Shown in pieces: positions 1 to 8,562 of a DNA stretch of 64,000 nt. Within the stretch, counting starts at the first letter, position 1, and each line of letters starts with the position of its first letter. Both the position numbers and the translations under genes were made by a program. Source of the stretch: Robbsia andropogonis (lineage in GTDB: Bacteria; Pseudomonadota; Gammaproteobacteria; Burkholderiales; Burkholderiaceae); contig NZ_LAQU01000002.1 of the NCBI RefSeq assembly GCF_000970345.1, positions 332,785-396,784 of the forward strand, in the 5' to 3' direction. The notes under the pieces were generated by a model, which saw only the letters and a list, made by a program, of their open reading frames with translations, was not told the origin of the DNA and ran no database searches.

Positions 1-1560
1 GAGTTTTTGCGTGACGCCAATATCGTAGTAGTCACTACGCTCCGGCATGACAGGACTATCTTGCGTGACCTCGCTGGCGTTTGTCGTACCCGCAAAGCGG
101 TTAATCGTACTACCCGACACCAGTTCGAACGACGGCGGCGTAAAGTACCGCGCATAGCCGGCGTGAATCGTTGTTGTTGGCGTGAGCTTGAATACGGCGC
201 CTACCCGTGGGCTCAACTGGCTCGCATTGACATATTCGTTCATGCCGTCATACCGTAAGCCGTAATTCAGCGTGAGGCGATTGGTAACAGCCCACTCATC
301 TTGTACATAGGCACTCCAGAAATATCCCGTCTTGCTGCTCGCATCGGCTATCGAGGTCGGTACATCGGACGTTTGGTTGCCATCCGCGTCGGTGGGAAAT
401 ACGCTGACGGTATCACGGAACTGCGCATGCTCCTGCTGAAAAAGGGTTCCAAAGCGCAGCGTATGTTTGGCGTTCAGGCGGTAAGTGAAATCGGTTTGCA
501 AGCCATTCGTCGTGTCGTTATGAAAGTCGTCTGATGCCACGCCGTTGAACATCAGATCTCCCGCAACGTCGGGCGTGAAGTGGGTGCGCGTATAGCGGGT
601 GAACAGCGAAACCTGGTAATCCAATTGGGCGCCGATGCTGCCCTGCAGGGATACGGCTGCGAAATTATTCAATTCCGACTGATTGTCATCCAGCGTCGAC
701 GAATCGAAACCGTCATGGCCGGCCAGCGCATAGCTTGTGGCCAGCCCTGGCGTATTCGGTATTTGGAATTGATTGCTCGTGCTGCCGAACAACACGCTGA
801 TACGTGTGTCCGAGTTGATCACATATGACATATAGCCGAAGCCATCGCCCTGGCGGGTATGGTCGTGCAGCGGAGACCCCGATGCAGTCGGCGATTCGAT
901 ACCCAAATTGTTCTCTCCTAGAGAACCCGTAAAGAAATAGCTGAAAGGTCCCTTACTGCCGTAGACATCCGCGCTGGTCTTGAGCGTCTGGTGACTTCCG
1001 CCAAACATGCTGACGGCGCCTCCACCACTATCTTCACCGGATTTCGTCGTAATGTCGATGATGCCAGCCGTACGATAGCCATATTGTGCTGGCAGCGCGC
1101 CTGTCAAAAGATTGACCTGGTCGATAATCCGTGTGTCCAGTGACTGACCGAACCCGGAAATTGCCTCGGGGATGATGACGCCATTGATGCGATACTGCAG
1201 GTCCGCGTGATCGCCGCGTACGTGCAACTGGCCATAAGAATCGTTTGCGACGCCAGGTGCCTGCAATAGCACTTTGTTCAACGGGTTATCGGCGCCTTGC
1301 GGCAAATTATCGATATCGTCGCTGGTGATGCGATAAACCGAGCTGCCCGCCTCTGGCGACAAACCATTGCGGGTCGTGTCGAGCCTTTTCGCCGTGACTG
1401 CCACGCTCGATTGCGCTGCGTCCGTGCTTCCGATCAACGGCGCGACAGCATCCGACGCCGAAGCGGCAGGAGGTGGTGTCGTTTGTGCAAAGACAGTATT
1501 GGATAGGATAACGTACGAAAAAATCGAATAAGAAAGCGCGCGCTTCTTTTTGGAATGCAT
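1..1560 (-). CDS. TonB-dependent outer-membrane receptor (N-terminal part, cut by window edge)
   Basis: The reverse strand is open from an ATG at 1560 to the left edge, giving 520 codons without a stop. The start of the protein is a signal peptide (MHSKKKRALSYSIFSYVIL...VFAQ) followed by a plug domain. Visible plug features are an ITSDDIDNLPQG segment, LLQAPGVANDSYGQLHVRG, a DLQYRINGV loop, and QVNLLTGALPAQYGYRTAGI, all typical of TonB-dependent receptor plugs. Long beta-strand-rich barrel sequence follows and continues outside the window. The protein would import an unknown ligand across the outer membrane using TonB/ExbBD energy. The substrate cannot be told from sequence. No iron or vitamin genes lie next to it. 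An inverted repeat at 1640-1664 lies 80 bp upstream and may be its operator. Family is confident, ligand unknown. Confidence 0.88.
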   Translation of the reverse strand, partial: MHSKKKRALSYSIFSYVILSNTVFAQTTPPPAASASDAVAPLIGSTDAAQSSVAVTAKRLDTTRNGLSPEAGSSVYRITSDDIDNLPQGADNPLNKVLLQAPGVANDSYGQLHVRGDHADLQYRINGVIIPEAISGFGQSLDTRIIDQVNLLTGALPAQYGYRTAGIIDITTKSGEDSGGGAVSMFGGSHQTLKTSADVYGSKGPFSYFFTGSLGENNLGIESPTASGSPLHDHTRQGDGFGYMSYVINSDTRISVLFGSTSNQFQIPNTPGLATSYALAGHDGFDSSTLDDNQSELNNFAAVSLQGSIGAQLDYQVSLFTRYTRTHFTPDVAGDLMFNGVASDDFHNDTTNGLQTDFTYRLNAKHTLRFGTLFQQEHAQFRDTVSVFPTDADGNQTSDVPTSIADASSKTGYFWSAYVQDEWAVTNRLTLNYGLRYDGMNEYVNASQLSPRVGAVFKLTPTTTIHAGYARYFTPPSFELVSGSTINRFAGTTNASEVTQDSPVMPERSDYYDIGVTQKL

Positions 1561-2008
1561 TATGGCCGGCTCAGAAAAAGTCAAAGGTACGTTGCTTGAT
1601 AAACGTAATGTTATATCGTTTCAAAAATTAGATAGAAATATTACTGTATTTATTTTTCAGTAATCTAATCGAATGATATAAGTTCAACGAAATAAGAGGC
1701 AAACACTACATTCTGCTTTCTAAGCGTTGTATGTACGCGCTACTTTGTTGCCATCCATCGATGATATTTCGAAAACCTTTCGCTGGCGGAGGGTTGCTTC
1801 GCGTGATGGTGTCAACCACGCTGCGCTAGCCCTCAAAGCCGGCATATGCCGTACCACAGCATACCGCCCCCGCACATTGCTTTCTGAATTACGCCGTGCG
1901 GCAACTGGCCCGACACTAGGGGCCAGGGGTCTTGGGTGCGCTTATAGTGTATGTCGCAATCGATTCCAGACACTCGAAGAAACACGAGATATGTCTCATC
2001 GACTTTGT
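1561..2008. other. Intergenic region without a recognisable gene
   Basis: About 450 bp between the start of the receptor gene and the 3' end of the marR gene, both on the minus strand. It is AT-rich from 1600 to 1700 and contains the inverted repeat described separately. Open frames on the plus strand (for example 1727-2050) lack protein-like composition or ribosome binding sites. It presumably holds the receptor promoter. Confidence 0.5.
1640..1664. promoter_or_regulatory. AT-rich inverted repeat upstream of the TonB-dependent receptor
   Basis: ATTACTG (1640-1646) and CAGTAAT (1658-1664) form a 7-bp inverted repeat around an 11-base T-rich spacer, flanked by similar TTAGAT/TAATC half-elements. 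It lies in the 450-bp AT-rich gap upstream of the receptor gene read on the minus strand. It could be a repressor operator or part of the promoter; the binding protein is unknown. Confidence 0.35.
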
Positions 2009-2449
2009 TCACGCTTCCGATGTTGTACAGATTTTTTTTACGTTCTGTAATTCACTTCTAAGTGCTACCGCCCGGTCTTTGCCTATCAGATTCTCAAAAG
2101 CTTGCTGCGCTGCCTTCCACAGCTGGGCTGCCTCTTTCACCTTTATTTGTCCAGCGGGCGTCAATGTGAGAATCATCGCTCTCCCGCTCGTCGGCAATTG
2201 ATTTAAAACCCACCCTGACTGTTGTAATGGTTTAAGCGCCCGGACGAGCGTTGTTCGTTCCATGACCATGAACTCCGCCAGTTGCACAATCGTCAATGTC
2301 TTCGCGGATGCCAGGCTAACCAAAATCGAAAATTGCGAGGACGACAAGCCAGAAGGAGCAAGATGCTCGTCGAAAAGTCTGGACAGATATCGTGCACTTT
2401 GCCTACTGGCCAAGCAATAGCAAAGACTGGGGCCGTGCGGAGGTTTCAT
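2009..2449 (-). CDS. MarR-family transcriptional regulator
   Basis: A 146-residue winged-helix protein. The central part shows the MarR pattern: LSSSQFSILVSLASAKTLTI, then the recognition region VQLAEFMVMERTTLVRALK and a wing LNQLPTSGRAMILTLTPAG. It has the usual length for the family. It is divergent from an SDR oxidoreductase and a DHA2 exporter, the classic arrangement in which a MarR repressor controls an efflux or detoxification operon and releases DNA on binding a small aromatic ligand. Two TTGCACA-containing sites lie between the divergent genes (2489-2500 and 2566-2579), so autoregulation and control of the downstream pair is likely. The inducer is unknown. Confidence 0.9.
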   Translation of the reverse strand: MKPPHGPSLCYCLASRQSARYLSRLFDEHLAPSGLSSSQFSILVSLASAKTLTIVQLAEFMVMERTTLVRALKPLQQSGWVLNQLPTSGRAMILTLTPAGQIKVKEAAQLWKAAQQAFENLIGKDRAVALRSELQNVKKICTTSEA

Positions 2450-2488
2450 TCCCGGACAGATATTTCAAGTGGTGGCACGTTGCATCGG

Positions 2489-2500
2489 TGTAATTGCACA
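2489..2500. promoter_or_regulatory. Second candidate MarR half-palindrome
   Basis: TGTAATTGCACA is one base short of the perfect palindrome at 2566-2579 and shares its AATTGCACA half. It lies 40 bp before the start of the divergent marR gene, so it could serve its autoregulation. Confidence 0.45.
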
Positions 2501-2557
2501 ATGAAGTGTAGCAGAACCGATAGCACTCGACGAGGTATGCCTAAGACAATGCGTCAC

Positions 2558-2586
2558 TTGACAACTGTGCAATTGCACACATAAAC
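2558..2586 (+). promoter_or_regulatory. Promoter with embedded MarR operator
   Basis: A consensus -35 box TTGACA lies at 2558-2563 and a -10-like ATAAAC at about 2581-2586, with a 17-bp spacer. The spacer contains a perfect 14-bp palindrome, TGTGCAATTGCACA, at 2566-2579. A repressor bound there would block RNA polymerase. It reads towards the SDR gene at 2682. Assignment to the neighbouring MarR protein is an inference from position. Confidence 0.6.
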
Positions 2587-2681
2587 TCCGCCAAGTGCTT
2601 CGGGGTTTGTTCTAATCGGTTCGTCAAGGTTCTCGCGAAGCCCTGGGCGAACTTCCTACCGTTACAGTGCGGAGAAAATTG

Positions 2682-3395
2682 ATGGAACTGAAAGGATCTG
2701 TTGTATTCGTGACTGGCGCATCACGAGGCCTGGGGCTGGCATTTGCAAAAGCGGCGGTTGCGCGCGGAGCGTCGAAGGTCTACGCCGGCGTGCGAAACCC
2801 GGAGAATGTCACTATCCCCGGCGTGACCGCAGTGAGGCTCGATGTCACGAACCCGGCGTCCGTCAAGGCAGCTGTCGAATTGGCATCGGACACGACGATT
2901 CTCGTGAACAATGCCGGGATCGCTCGCGTGATGCAATCCGCACTCGATGAAAACGCCATTGACGTTGCACGAGAAATCTTCGAAACGAATTACTTTGGCG
3001 TCGTGCATGTATCGCAAGCGTTTGCGCCCGTTTTGTTGCGCAATGGCGGCGGAGCGATTATCAACGTTCTATCCAGCGTAACGTGGTTCAGCATTCCACT
3101 TCTGGCGGCCTACGCCGCGTCAAAGTCGGCGGCGTGGAGCTTCACCAATGCGCTCAGGCTTTCGGTGAGTGGCAATGGTACGCAGGTCATTGGATTGCAT
3201 GTGGGCTTCATGGACACGGACCTGACCAAAGGTCTGGATGTGCCGAAGTCCGATCCGTTACAAGTCGCGCATCTGGCGTTCGACGGTGTTGAAGCCGAAG
3301 TCAGCGAAGTATTGGCGGACGACGAGTCGCGAGAGGTAAAGCAGAGTTTGAGCACCGCGCATCCCGCATATTTTCATCCACCTTTACCGCAGTAA
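2682..3395 (+). CDS. Short-chain dehydrogenase/reductase (SDR)
   Basis: A 237-residue classical SDR. The N-terminus has the Rossmann motif VTGASRGLGLAFA (TGxxxGxG), then LDVT, LVNNAGI (NNAG), and the catalytic YAASKSA (YxxxK) preceded by a serine-rich INVLSSVTW strand. It oxidises or reduces a small carbonyl or alcohol with NAD(P). The start at 2682 is preferred over the GTG at 2667 because GGAG at 2671-2674 is 7 bases away. It is the first gene after the MarR-controlled promoter and is followed 120 bp later by an exporter, suggesting a detoxification operon. The substrate is unknown. Confidence 0.9.
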   Translation: MELKGSVVFVTGASRGLGLAFAKAAVARGASKVYAGVRNPENVTIPGVTAVRLDVTNPASVKAAVELASDTTILVNNAGIARVMQSALDENAIDVAREIFETNYFGVVHVSQAFAPVLLRNGGGAIINVLSSVTWFSIPLLAAYAASKSAAWSFTNALRLSVSGNGTQVIGLHVGFMDTDLTKGLDVPKSDPLQVAHLAFDGVEAEVSEVLADDESREVKQSLSTAHPAYFHPPLPQ

Positions 3396-3515
3396 GCGTT
3401 AGCAGCTGGCGCATAGGGCGAGTGGTCAGCCTGCCGCCTTCTCGCTGGTCCATGTCTGTTTTGCACCAGCGAATCAAGCATTCAGCCGTGGCAGATCGGA
3501 TTAAAGGAGTCAAAG

Positions 3516-4922
3516 ATGTCGGGTGGTGACGTAAATAAGGGCATAGACGTAGCGCTGTTTGCACCGCGTCCGGGAACCCCGAATCAAGTTCTGGCGATCG
3601 TGTGTGCGGGGATGATTCTTGCAAACCTAGATTTGTTCATTGTAAATGTAGGATTGCCAAGTATATCGCAGGAACTTCACGAAGAAAAATTGGACAACCT
3701 GTCGTGGATCTTGAATGCTTATACGGTGACATATGCATCGCTCCTGGTGTTCTTCGGCCGTGCGGCTGAGCGATACCGACGAGATGTGACTTTCCTCTTA
3801 GGCGTTGGGCTCTTCACCGTTGCGTCCGCGGCGTGTGCGGCTGCGGGATCTGTCGAGATGCTGGCTGGTTTCAGAATCATCCAGGCGGCGGCCGCGGCCC
3901 TGATGACGCCAACGTCGTTGGGGCTCTTGCTGGCGACGTTTCCCCCGGAGAAGCGTGGCGCCGCCGTGCGGACATGGACCGCGATCGGTGGGGTTGCCGC
4001 TGCCTTGGGGCCGCTCGTTGGCGGACTTCTTGTTGTGATCAGCTGGCGTTGGATATTCCTGGTCAATGTCCCGATCGGCATAGTAGCGCTGGCGTTAGGA
4101 TGGTGGAGATTGCCCCCTATACCAGGACATCATGCACGCAAGCCCGATGCGCTTTCTGCTTTCTTGGTGACGGTTGGAATCGCGTGCCTGACTTTCGCGA
4201 TTGTCAAAGTCAACGACTGGGGATGGCGCGCTGTCTCGGTGCAAATCAACTTCTACTTATCCGTCCTGCTGTTAGGGGGATTCGTTTTCCGTTGTTTCAC
4301 AACGAGCAACCCTTTGATCGAACCGGGTCTTTTCAAAAATCGCGCGTTCGCTGGCGCGTCTCTTGTCATGGCGCCTTTCTCAGCCGCTTTCGGCGCGCTT
4401 CTGCTGTCTGTCGTTTTATGGGAGCAACTGACGTGGAAGTGGTCTGCCTTGATGATCGGTGCGACCATGGCCCCGGGGCCGCTACTCGTCCCGGTGGTGT
4501 CATTGCTGTTTTCCAAGCACCTTATCCAGCGGTTTGGCGCTTCCAACGTCATCATCGCAGGAACGACAAGCTTCGCATTGGGGCTTATTTGGTGGTCGTG
4601 CGTACCTGGCACTCAGCCCGAGATATGGATCGCCGTTGCTGGAATGATTCCAATCGGCGTTGGCGTTGGGCTCACATTGCCGACACTGATGGGCGTGGGT
4701 ACTTCCTCTTTGCCTGCAACGGCCTTCTCCACGGGTTCCGCGGCGATCAACATGATAAGGCAGGCAGCCATTGCCATCGGCGTTGCCGTGCTCGTCGCCT
4801 TGGTAGGCGCCCACGCGAACCCGATCGATTCGTTCAAGTTTGCTTGGCGAGTCATGGCTCTGATTACCATGATGGGTGTCATTCCCACGCTGCTGCTGAT
4901 TCGCCGTAGTCGCACTCCTTGA
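3516..4922 (+). CDS. DHA2-family (EmrB/QacA-type) MFS drug exporter
   Basis: A 468-residue polytopic membrane protein of the 14-helix DHA2 type. The first helix region carries LANLDLFIVNVGLPSISQEL, the family motif D1 (LDxTIVNVALP in homologues); SWILNAYTVTYASLLVFFGR and GAAVRTWTAIGGVAAALGPLVGG correspond to motifs A and C. It probably exports toxic compounds by proton antiport across the inner membrane. The ATG at 3516 has AAAGGAG at 3503-3509. It is likely co-transcribed with the SDR gene under the MarR operator. The substrate is not predictable. Confidence 0.9.
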   Translation: MSGGDVNKGIDVALFAPRPGTPNQVLAIVCAGMILANLDLFIVNVGLPSISQELHEEKLDNLSWILNAYTVTYASLLVFFGRAAERYRRDVTFLLGVGLFTVASAACAAAGSVEMLAGFRIIQAAAAALMTPTSLGLLLATFPPEKRGAAVRTWTAIGGVAAALGPLVGGLLVVISWRWIFLVNVPIGIVALALGWWRLPPIPGHHARKPDALSAFLVTVGIACLTFAIVKVNDWGWRAVSVQINFYLSVLLLGGFVFRCFTTSNPLIEPGLFKNRAFAGASLVMAPFSAAFGALLLSVVLWEQLTWKWSALMIGATMAPGPLLVPVVSLLFSKHLIQRFGASNVIIAGTTSFALGLIWWSCVPGTQPEIWIAVAGMIPIGVGVGLTLPTLMGVGTSSLPATAFSTGSAAINMIRQAAIAIGVAVLVALVGAHANPIDSFKFAWRVMALITMMGVIPTLLLIRRSRTP

Positions 4923-5041
4923 GTGCGTAGGCCTCCGTCACGACGGCGCTCGCGTGTCACTATCGCCGACGCTATCTACGTTTTTGCAACGCAACGCAAG
5001 TCTCTTGATACGCATGGACGTCTAGTAAAATCCCTATCGGA

Positions 5042-5450
5042 ACATAAGATGTTGATGAGCGGATGGTTCGGATATTGCGGAAAGCCGACAGCGTACCGAT
5101 AGCCGAGCTGGCCAAGCGGCACAGGGTGCGCGAGGCGTCGATATACCGCTTGATGTAAGCGTTCTGGCGAGATGGTCAAGCGACGACCACGTGGTGCGCC
5201 GGCTTTCCGGCGAATATTTTCGATTTGGCTTGCGCCGAATTCGAACCATGCTTGGCCGCAAAGGTATTGTCGTGCGTAAGGAGCGCCGCGGTCGACTGCG
5301 ACCGCAGACAGTACTGCATATTCCGCGACGGGTGTGTTGCGATGCAATAGTTCCGAAACCGTGTCGAAGTCGATATCGTGATTGACGACTGTTGCCAACA
5401 TTACAACGAAGTTCGATCTTGCAGCACGTCACACGCGTATTGCCAGCCGT
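5042..5450 (+). pseudogene. Remnant of an IS3-family (IS407-like) insertion sequence
   Basis: Three out-of-register pieces resemble IS3-family transposases. At about 5054-5158 the frame reads ERMVRILRKADSVPIAELAK...ASIYRL then a stop, like the helix-turn-helix start of OrfA. At 5191-5280 VRRLSGEYFRFGLRRIRTML resembles the early part of OrfB. At about 5387-5433 CCQHYNEVRS resembles the OrfB C-terminal YNEVRPHSSL segment. The catalytic DDE core is missing and stops interrupt the reading, so it cannot transpose. No terminal inverted repeats were recognised. It marks a former mobile element just upstream of the AT-rich GGDEF-EAL gene. Confidence 0.7.
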
Positions 5451-6213
5451 GCGAAGGCAATCCCAGCACCGCTGAGTGCCGCAGCGGCGGCGTGGCCTCA
5501 GGAAGCCGGGCAGAGGTCGGTCAGCGGATTAGCTGGTATCGCTTCTAGCCATGACCCTGCGCAGAGTTGCAGAAAACGCGAGATTACTACGTGGCGAGGC
5601 CGATTTATCAGGGTAAAAATCTAACGTCGGAACTATAAAGTTTGTGTCAATCGTGACGTTAGGTAAATATCATCGAATGTACTTAGGCCATTGTGTATCA
5701 CTTGAAAGCCACTGCCGGGCTTGGGAATCATTTTGGTCGCATTCGTATGCGCGCGATGAACGTATCGGAATTTTTTTCCGGAATATCCTTTTTCTCCGGC
5801 AATCAGGCGACTACATCTCGTACCATCCGTGGTAAATCGGAATTTCCTACCGAAATAAAAATCGCCGATGTGGCACGGGCAATGCGCGATCTTAGATTGC
5901 TGGTGAACCTCACCGCATTGCATCCGAATGCCTTGCTTCTGAAGAATCCGCCAAGAGCAGACGGTAATGTCAGTGGTGCAGTCGGCAAAATTGTTGCTTA
6001 CTGGCCCGGCGCGATTGCATTCCTGGACCTGCTTTACGCTCACATCAATGGTGATGTTGCCACCGCGACATTTTCCTTGATTCAGATTCCCACCGTGCTC
6101 CTGCAGAGCATTTTCAGGAAAGCTATAACAATATCAAAAGGCGAGATGCGGCCTAAATGGATGGGGTCGCTGAAGCTTTGAAGCCGACTATCCCAAGGGA
6201 TGGGAGATATATG
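5451..6213. other. Region between IS remnant and GGDEF-EAL gene, no confident gene
   Basis: About 760 bp of mixed composition that becomes AT-rich. An open frame on the plus strand (5693-6181, alternative ATG 5753) encodes about 160 residues containing IADVARAMRDLRLLVNLTAL and a hydrophobic stretch, but it lacks a ribosome binding site and resembles nothing I recognise. A frame on the opposite strand (5633-6043) is equally long. Both may be chance. Presumably the promoter for 6214 lies at its right end. Confidence 0.4.
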
Positions 6214-8328
6214 ATGCATCACCATAAAATGTCCAATACGCGTTCAAAGGCATCGATTTCTCAAGAGCAACTCTTGGTAGATCCCGAGATTCATGGGTTG
6301 ATAATCCGTGATTCGCCTAGTGCACTCGTCATCGCCACCGAAGAGCGAAGAATCGTCTTTGCCAACCCTGCATGCTATGAAATGCTGGGATATTTTCAAG
6401 GCGAGTTATTGGAAAAATCCACCCTGGATATCACGCACCCCGATGATCAAAATATAAGTGATGGTGCTGTCAAAAAATTGCTGAATGGTGAAGTAAATAA
6501 TATTTGTTACGAGAAGCGCTATCTGAGAAAAAATGGTACTGCTGTCTGGGTTCAAATGAGTTTGAGCCTGTTAAGAACATCCAGGCGATTCTCGGCCTAC
6601 TTCATAGGGCAATGTATCGATATTTCAGAAAACAAAGCCCGGGAGAACATGCTCTTTGAAGAAAAGGAATTGGCTCAGGTAACGCTGAACTCGATAGCTG
6701 ATGGTGTCATTCGCACCAATGCAGAAGGAACCATCACGTTGTGCAACAAAGCGGCACTTCAGGTTCTGCATGAGCAGGAAGAGTCAATCGTAGGAAAGAA
6801 GTTTAATGAAATTGTTTCTGTAACCACGCAGGTGGAAGATCCTACTTTTAAAGAAAAGAGATATATCAAAAAAATACCGAATCTTCATTATATAAGAGTT
6901 AATAAGAAAAAAACCTTGCCTGCTTTTCTTTCCATGTCCTCCATCCGTAATATGGATCAGGAGATAGTGGGTAATGTTCTGGTCTTTCAGGATGCACGCG
7001 GCATCGTATCGCTTTCGGAAGAACTTGCCATTCAGGCCACCCATGATCATTTGACGGGTTTACCAAATCGATTGGCGCTTGAAAGTGAAGTAAAAAAGAT
7101 TCTGAAAACACTGGATTTTGAGAAAAGCGGCAAAAGATATTTTGCCCTTTACATTGATCTTGATCGTTTCAAAAAAATAAATGATAGCTGCGGTCATTTG
7201 GCTGGAGATCGATTGTTAAAAAATATCAGTTTAATTCTTTTAAAGCTGGCGGAGCCGCAAGATTTCTTTTCTCGTATTGGTGGCGATGAGTTCTTGTTGA
7301 TCACAAGTGGCATGGGGATTGATGAAATCAACGTGAAGGCGGAGAAAATATTGGCCGCTGTTCGTTTATATAAATTCCATTATGAGGGCGGCATTTATTC
7401 GGTTGGTGCTAGTATCGGCATCACGGAGTTTTTTCAGTTCAAATCGATGCAAGATATATTTTTCGAATCTGATTCCGCGTGCTACATTGCAAAAAAGACT
7501 GGGCGTTCGAATTTCAAATATTTTAACCCGAATAATAATGTTATTCTGGAATATAAAAATGATTTACATTGGCGTGAACGCGTAACCTCGGCACTTTACG
7601 ATTTTGAGTCAAAGCAAAAAGATGAGTTTGAGCTATTTTTTCAGCCCATTGTCGATGCTCATAAGTCGATCGTAGGATCCGAGGCATTGATACGGCTACG
7701 ATCGGTAAATGGTGATGTTATTCCTCCACATGATTTTCTACCAACAGCCGCGCGCATGGGGATGATGCCAAGCATCGATCGTTGGGTCTTGATGAATGCA
7801 ATTTCGATCATCAAGAAACTGAGAGATAAAGATATATTGAAAGATGTTCTCGGTGAGTTCGTGGCTGTAAATATAAGTGCTGACTCGGTTGCTTCGTCCT
7901 ATTTCCGCGATACCTTTTTGGCATATATCTCTTCCTGTCCCGATGGATTGCACCGAATTCGTATTGAAATAACGGAAACAGAGCACGGTTCGTGGGGCGA
8001 GGATGAGATTTCTTTTTTGAGACTTCTGCGTGATAAAGGTGTGCAGATAATTTTGGATGATTTCGGAGTTGCGTATAACTCTTTTGGCTTATTAAAGCGG
8101 TTGCCCCTTGATGGAATCAAGCTTGATCGAATTTTTATTTCTAATTTAGGTGACGATGTAATCAATTACAATCTTGTCGTTGCGATTGTAAATATAGCGA
8201 ACAATCTGGGCTTAAGTGTCGTGGCCGAAGGTATCGAAGATGAAGCAACCTTCGATGATCTTAAAAAAATAGGATTGAAGATGTTTCAAGGTTTTGTTTT
8301 TCAAGAACCACGCCCGTTGCGAATGTAA
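6214..8328 (+). CDS. PAS-PAS-GGDEF-EAL cyclic-di-GMP signalling protein
   Basis: A protein of about 704 residues with no clear transmembrane helix, so probably cytoplasmic. Two PAS-like domains come first (roughly residues 20-140 and 150-265; VIATEERRIVFANPACYEML, NSIADGVIRTNAEGTITLCN), followed by a GGDEF domain with intact RIGGDEF at about 356-360 and an EAL domain with SEALIR at about 490. The EAL metal and catalytic motifs NISA, EITE, LDDFG and IKLD are present. The inhibitory RxxD site is EPQD, so product inhibition may be lost. It could therefore both make and degrade c-di-GMP, the activator of cellulose synthase encoded 20 kb away. The ATG at 6214 has GGGAG seven bases upstream; 6211 is an alternative. 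The gene is clearly more AT-rich than its neighbours and lies beside an IS remnant, suggesting transfer. Confidence 0.92.
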   Translation: MHHHKMSNTRSKASISQEQLLVDPEIHGLIIRDSPSALVIATEERRIVFANPACYEMLGYFQGELLEKSTLDITHPDDQNISDGAVKKLLNGEVNNICYEKRYLRKNGTAVWVQMSLSLLRTSRRFSAYFIGQCIDISENKARENMLFEEKELAQVTLNSIADGVIRTNAEGTITLCNKAALQVLHEQEESIVGKKFNEIVSVTTQVEDPTFKEKRYIKKIPNLHYIRVNKKKTLPAFLSMSSIRNMDQEIVGNVLVFQDARGIVSLSEELAIQATHDHLTGLPNRLALESEVKKILKTLDFEKSGKRYFALYIDLDRFKKINDSCGHLAGDRLLKNISLILLKLAEPQDFFSRIGGDEFLLITSGMGIDEINVKAEKILAAVRLYKFHYEGGIYSVGASIGITEFFQFKSMQDIFFESDSACYIAKKTGRSNFKYFNPNNNVILEYKNDLHWRERVTSALYDFESKQKDEFELFFQPIVDAHKSIVGSEALIRLRSVNGDVIPPHDFLPTAARMGMMPSIDRWVLMNAISIIKKLRDKDILKDVLGEFVAVNISADSVASSYFRDTFLAYISSCPDGLHRIRIEITETEHGSWGEDEISFLRLLRDKGVQIILDDFGVAYNSFGLLKRLPLDGIKLDRIFISNLGDDVINYNLVVAIVNIANNLGLSVVAEGIEDEATFDDLKKIGLKMFQGFVFQEPRPLRM

Positions 8329-8370
8329 TCAAGACGTTGGCTCGCGCTTTTACTTGCACTGGACTGTGAA

Positions 8371-8388
8371 AGGCGCCAACAAGCGCCT
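8371..8388. terminator. Small hairpin after the GGDEF-EAL gene
   Basis: AGGCGC (8371-8376) pairs with GCGCCT (8383-8388) around a six-base loop. No T-run follows, so it is a weak terminator candidate for the GGDEF-EAL gene. Confidence 0.3.
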
Positions 8389-8562
8389 GCATGCGATTTG
8401 GTCATGATTGTCATTGATGCGGGTGGCACCGCGCCCGTGACGAGCGCGCGTGAGTCATGGCTGGCCGTCAGCAGGACTTTCCGACGTTGCTGCAGATAAG
8501 AGGACGGATGGTTTTTTGCGCGACGTGTGTCCGGCCGCCACACGACGAAATCCTGGTGAATC

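Noticed and set aside
3833..4909. Plus-strand open frame of 358 codons
   Set aside because: It overlaps the DHA2 transporter in another frame; the transporter has conserved motifs and a ribosome binding site.
5693..6181. Possible 162-codon gene before the GGDEF-EAL gene
   Set aside because: No ribosome binding site, no recognisable family, and an equally long frame on the opposite strand.
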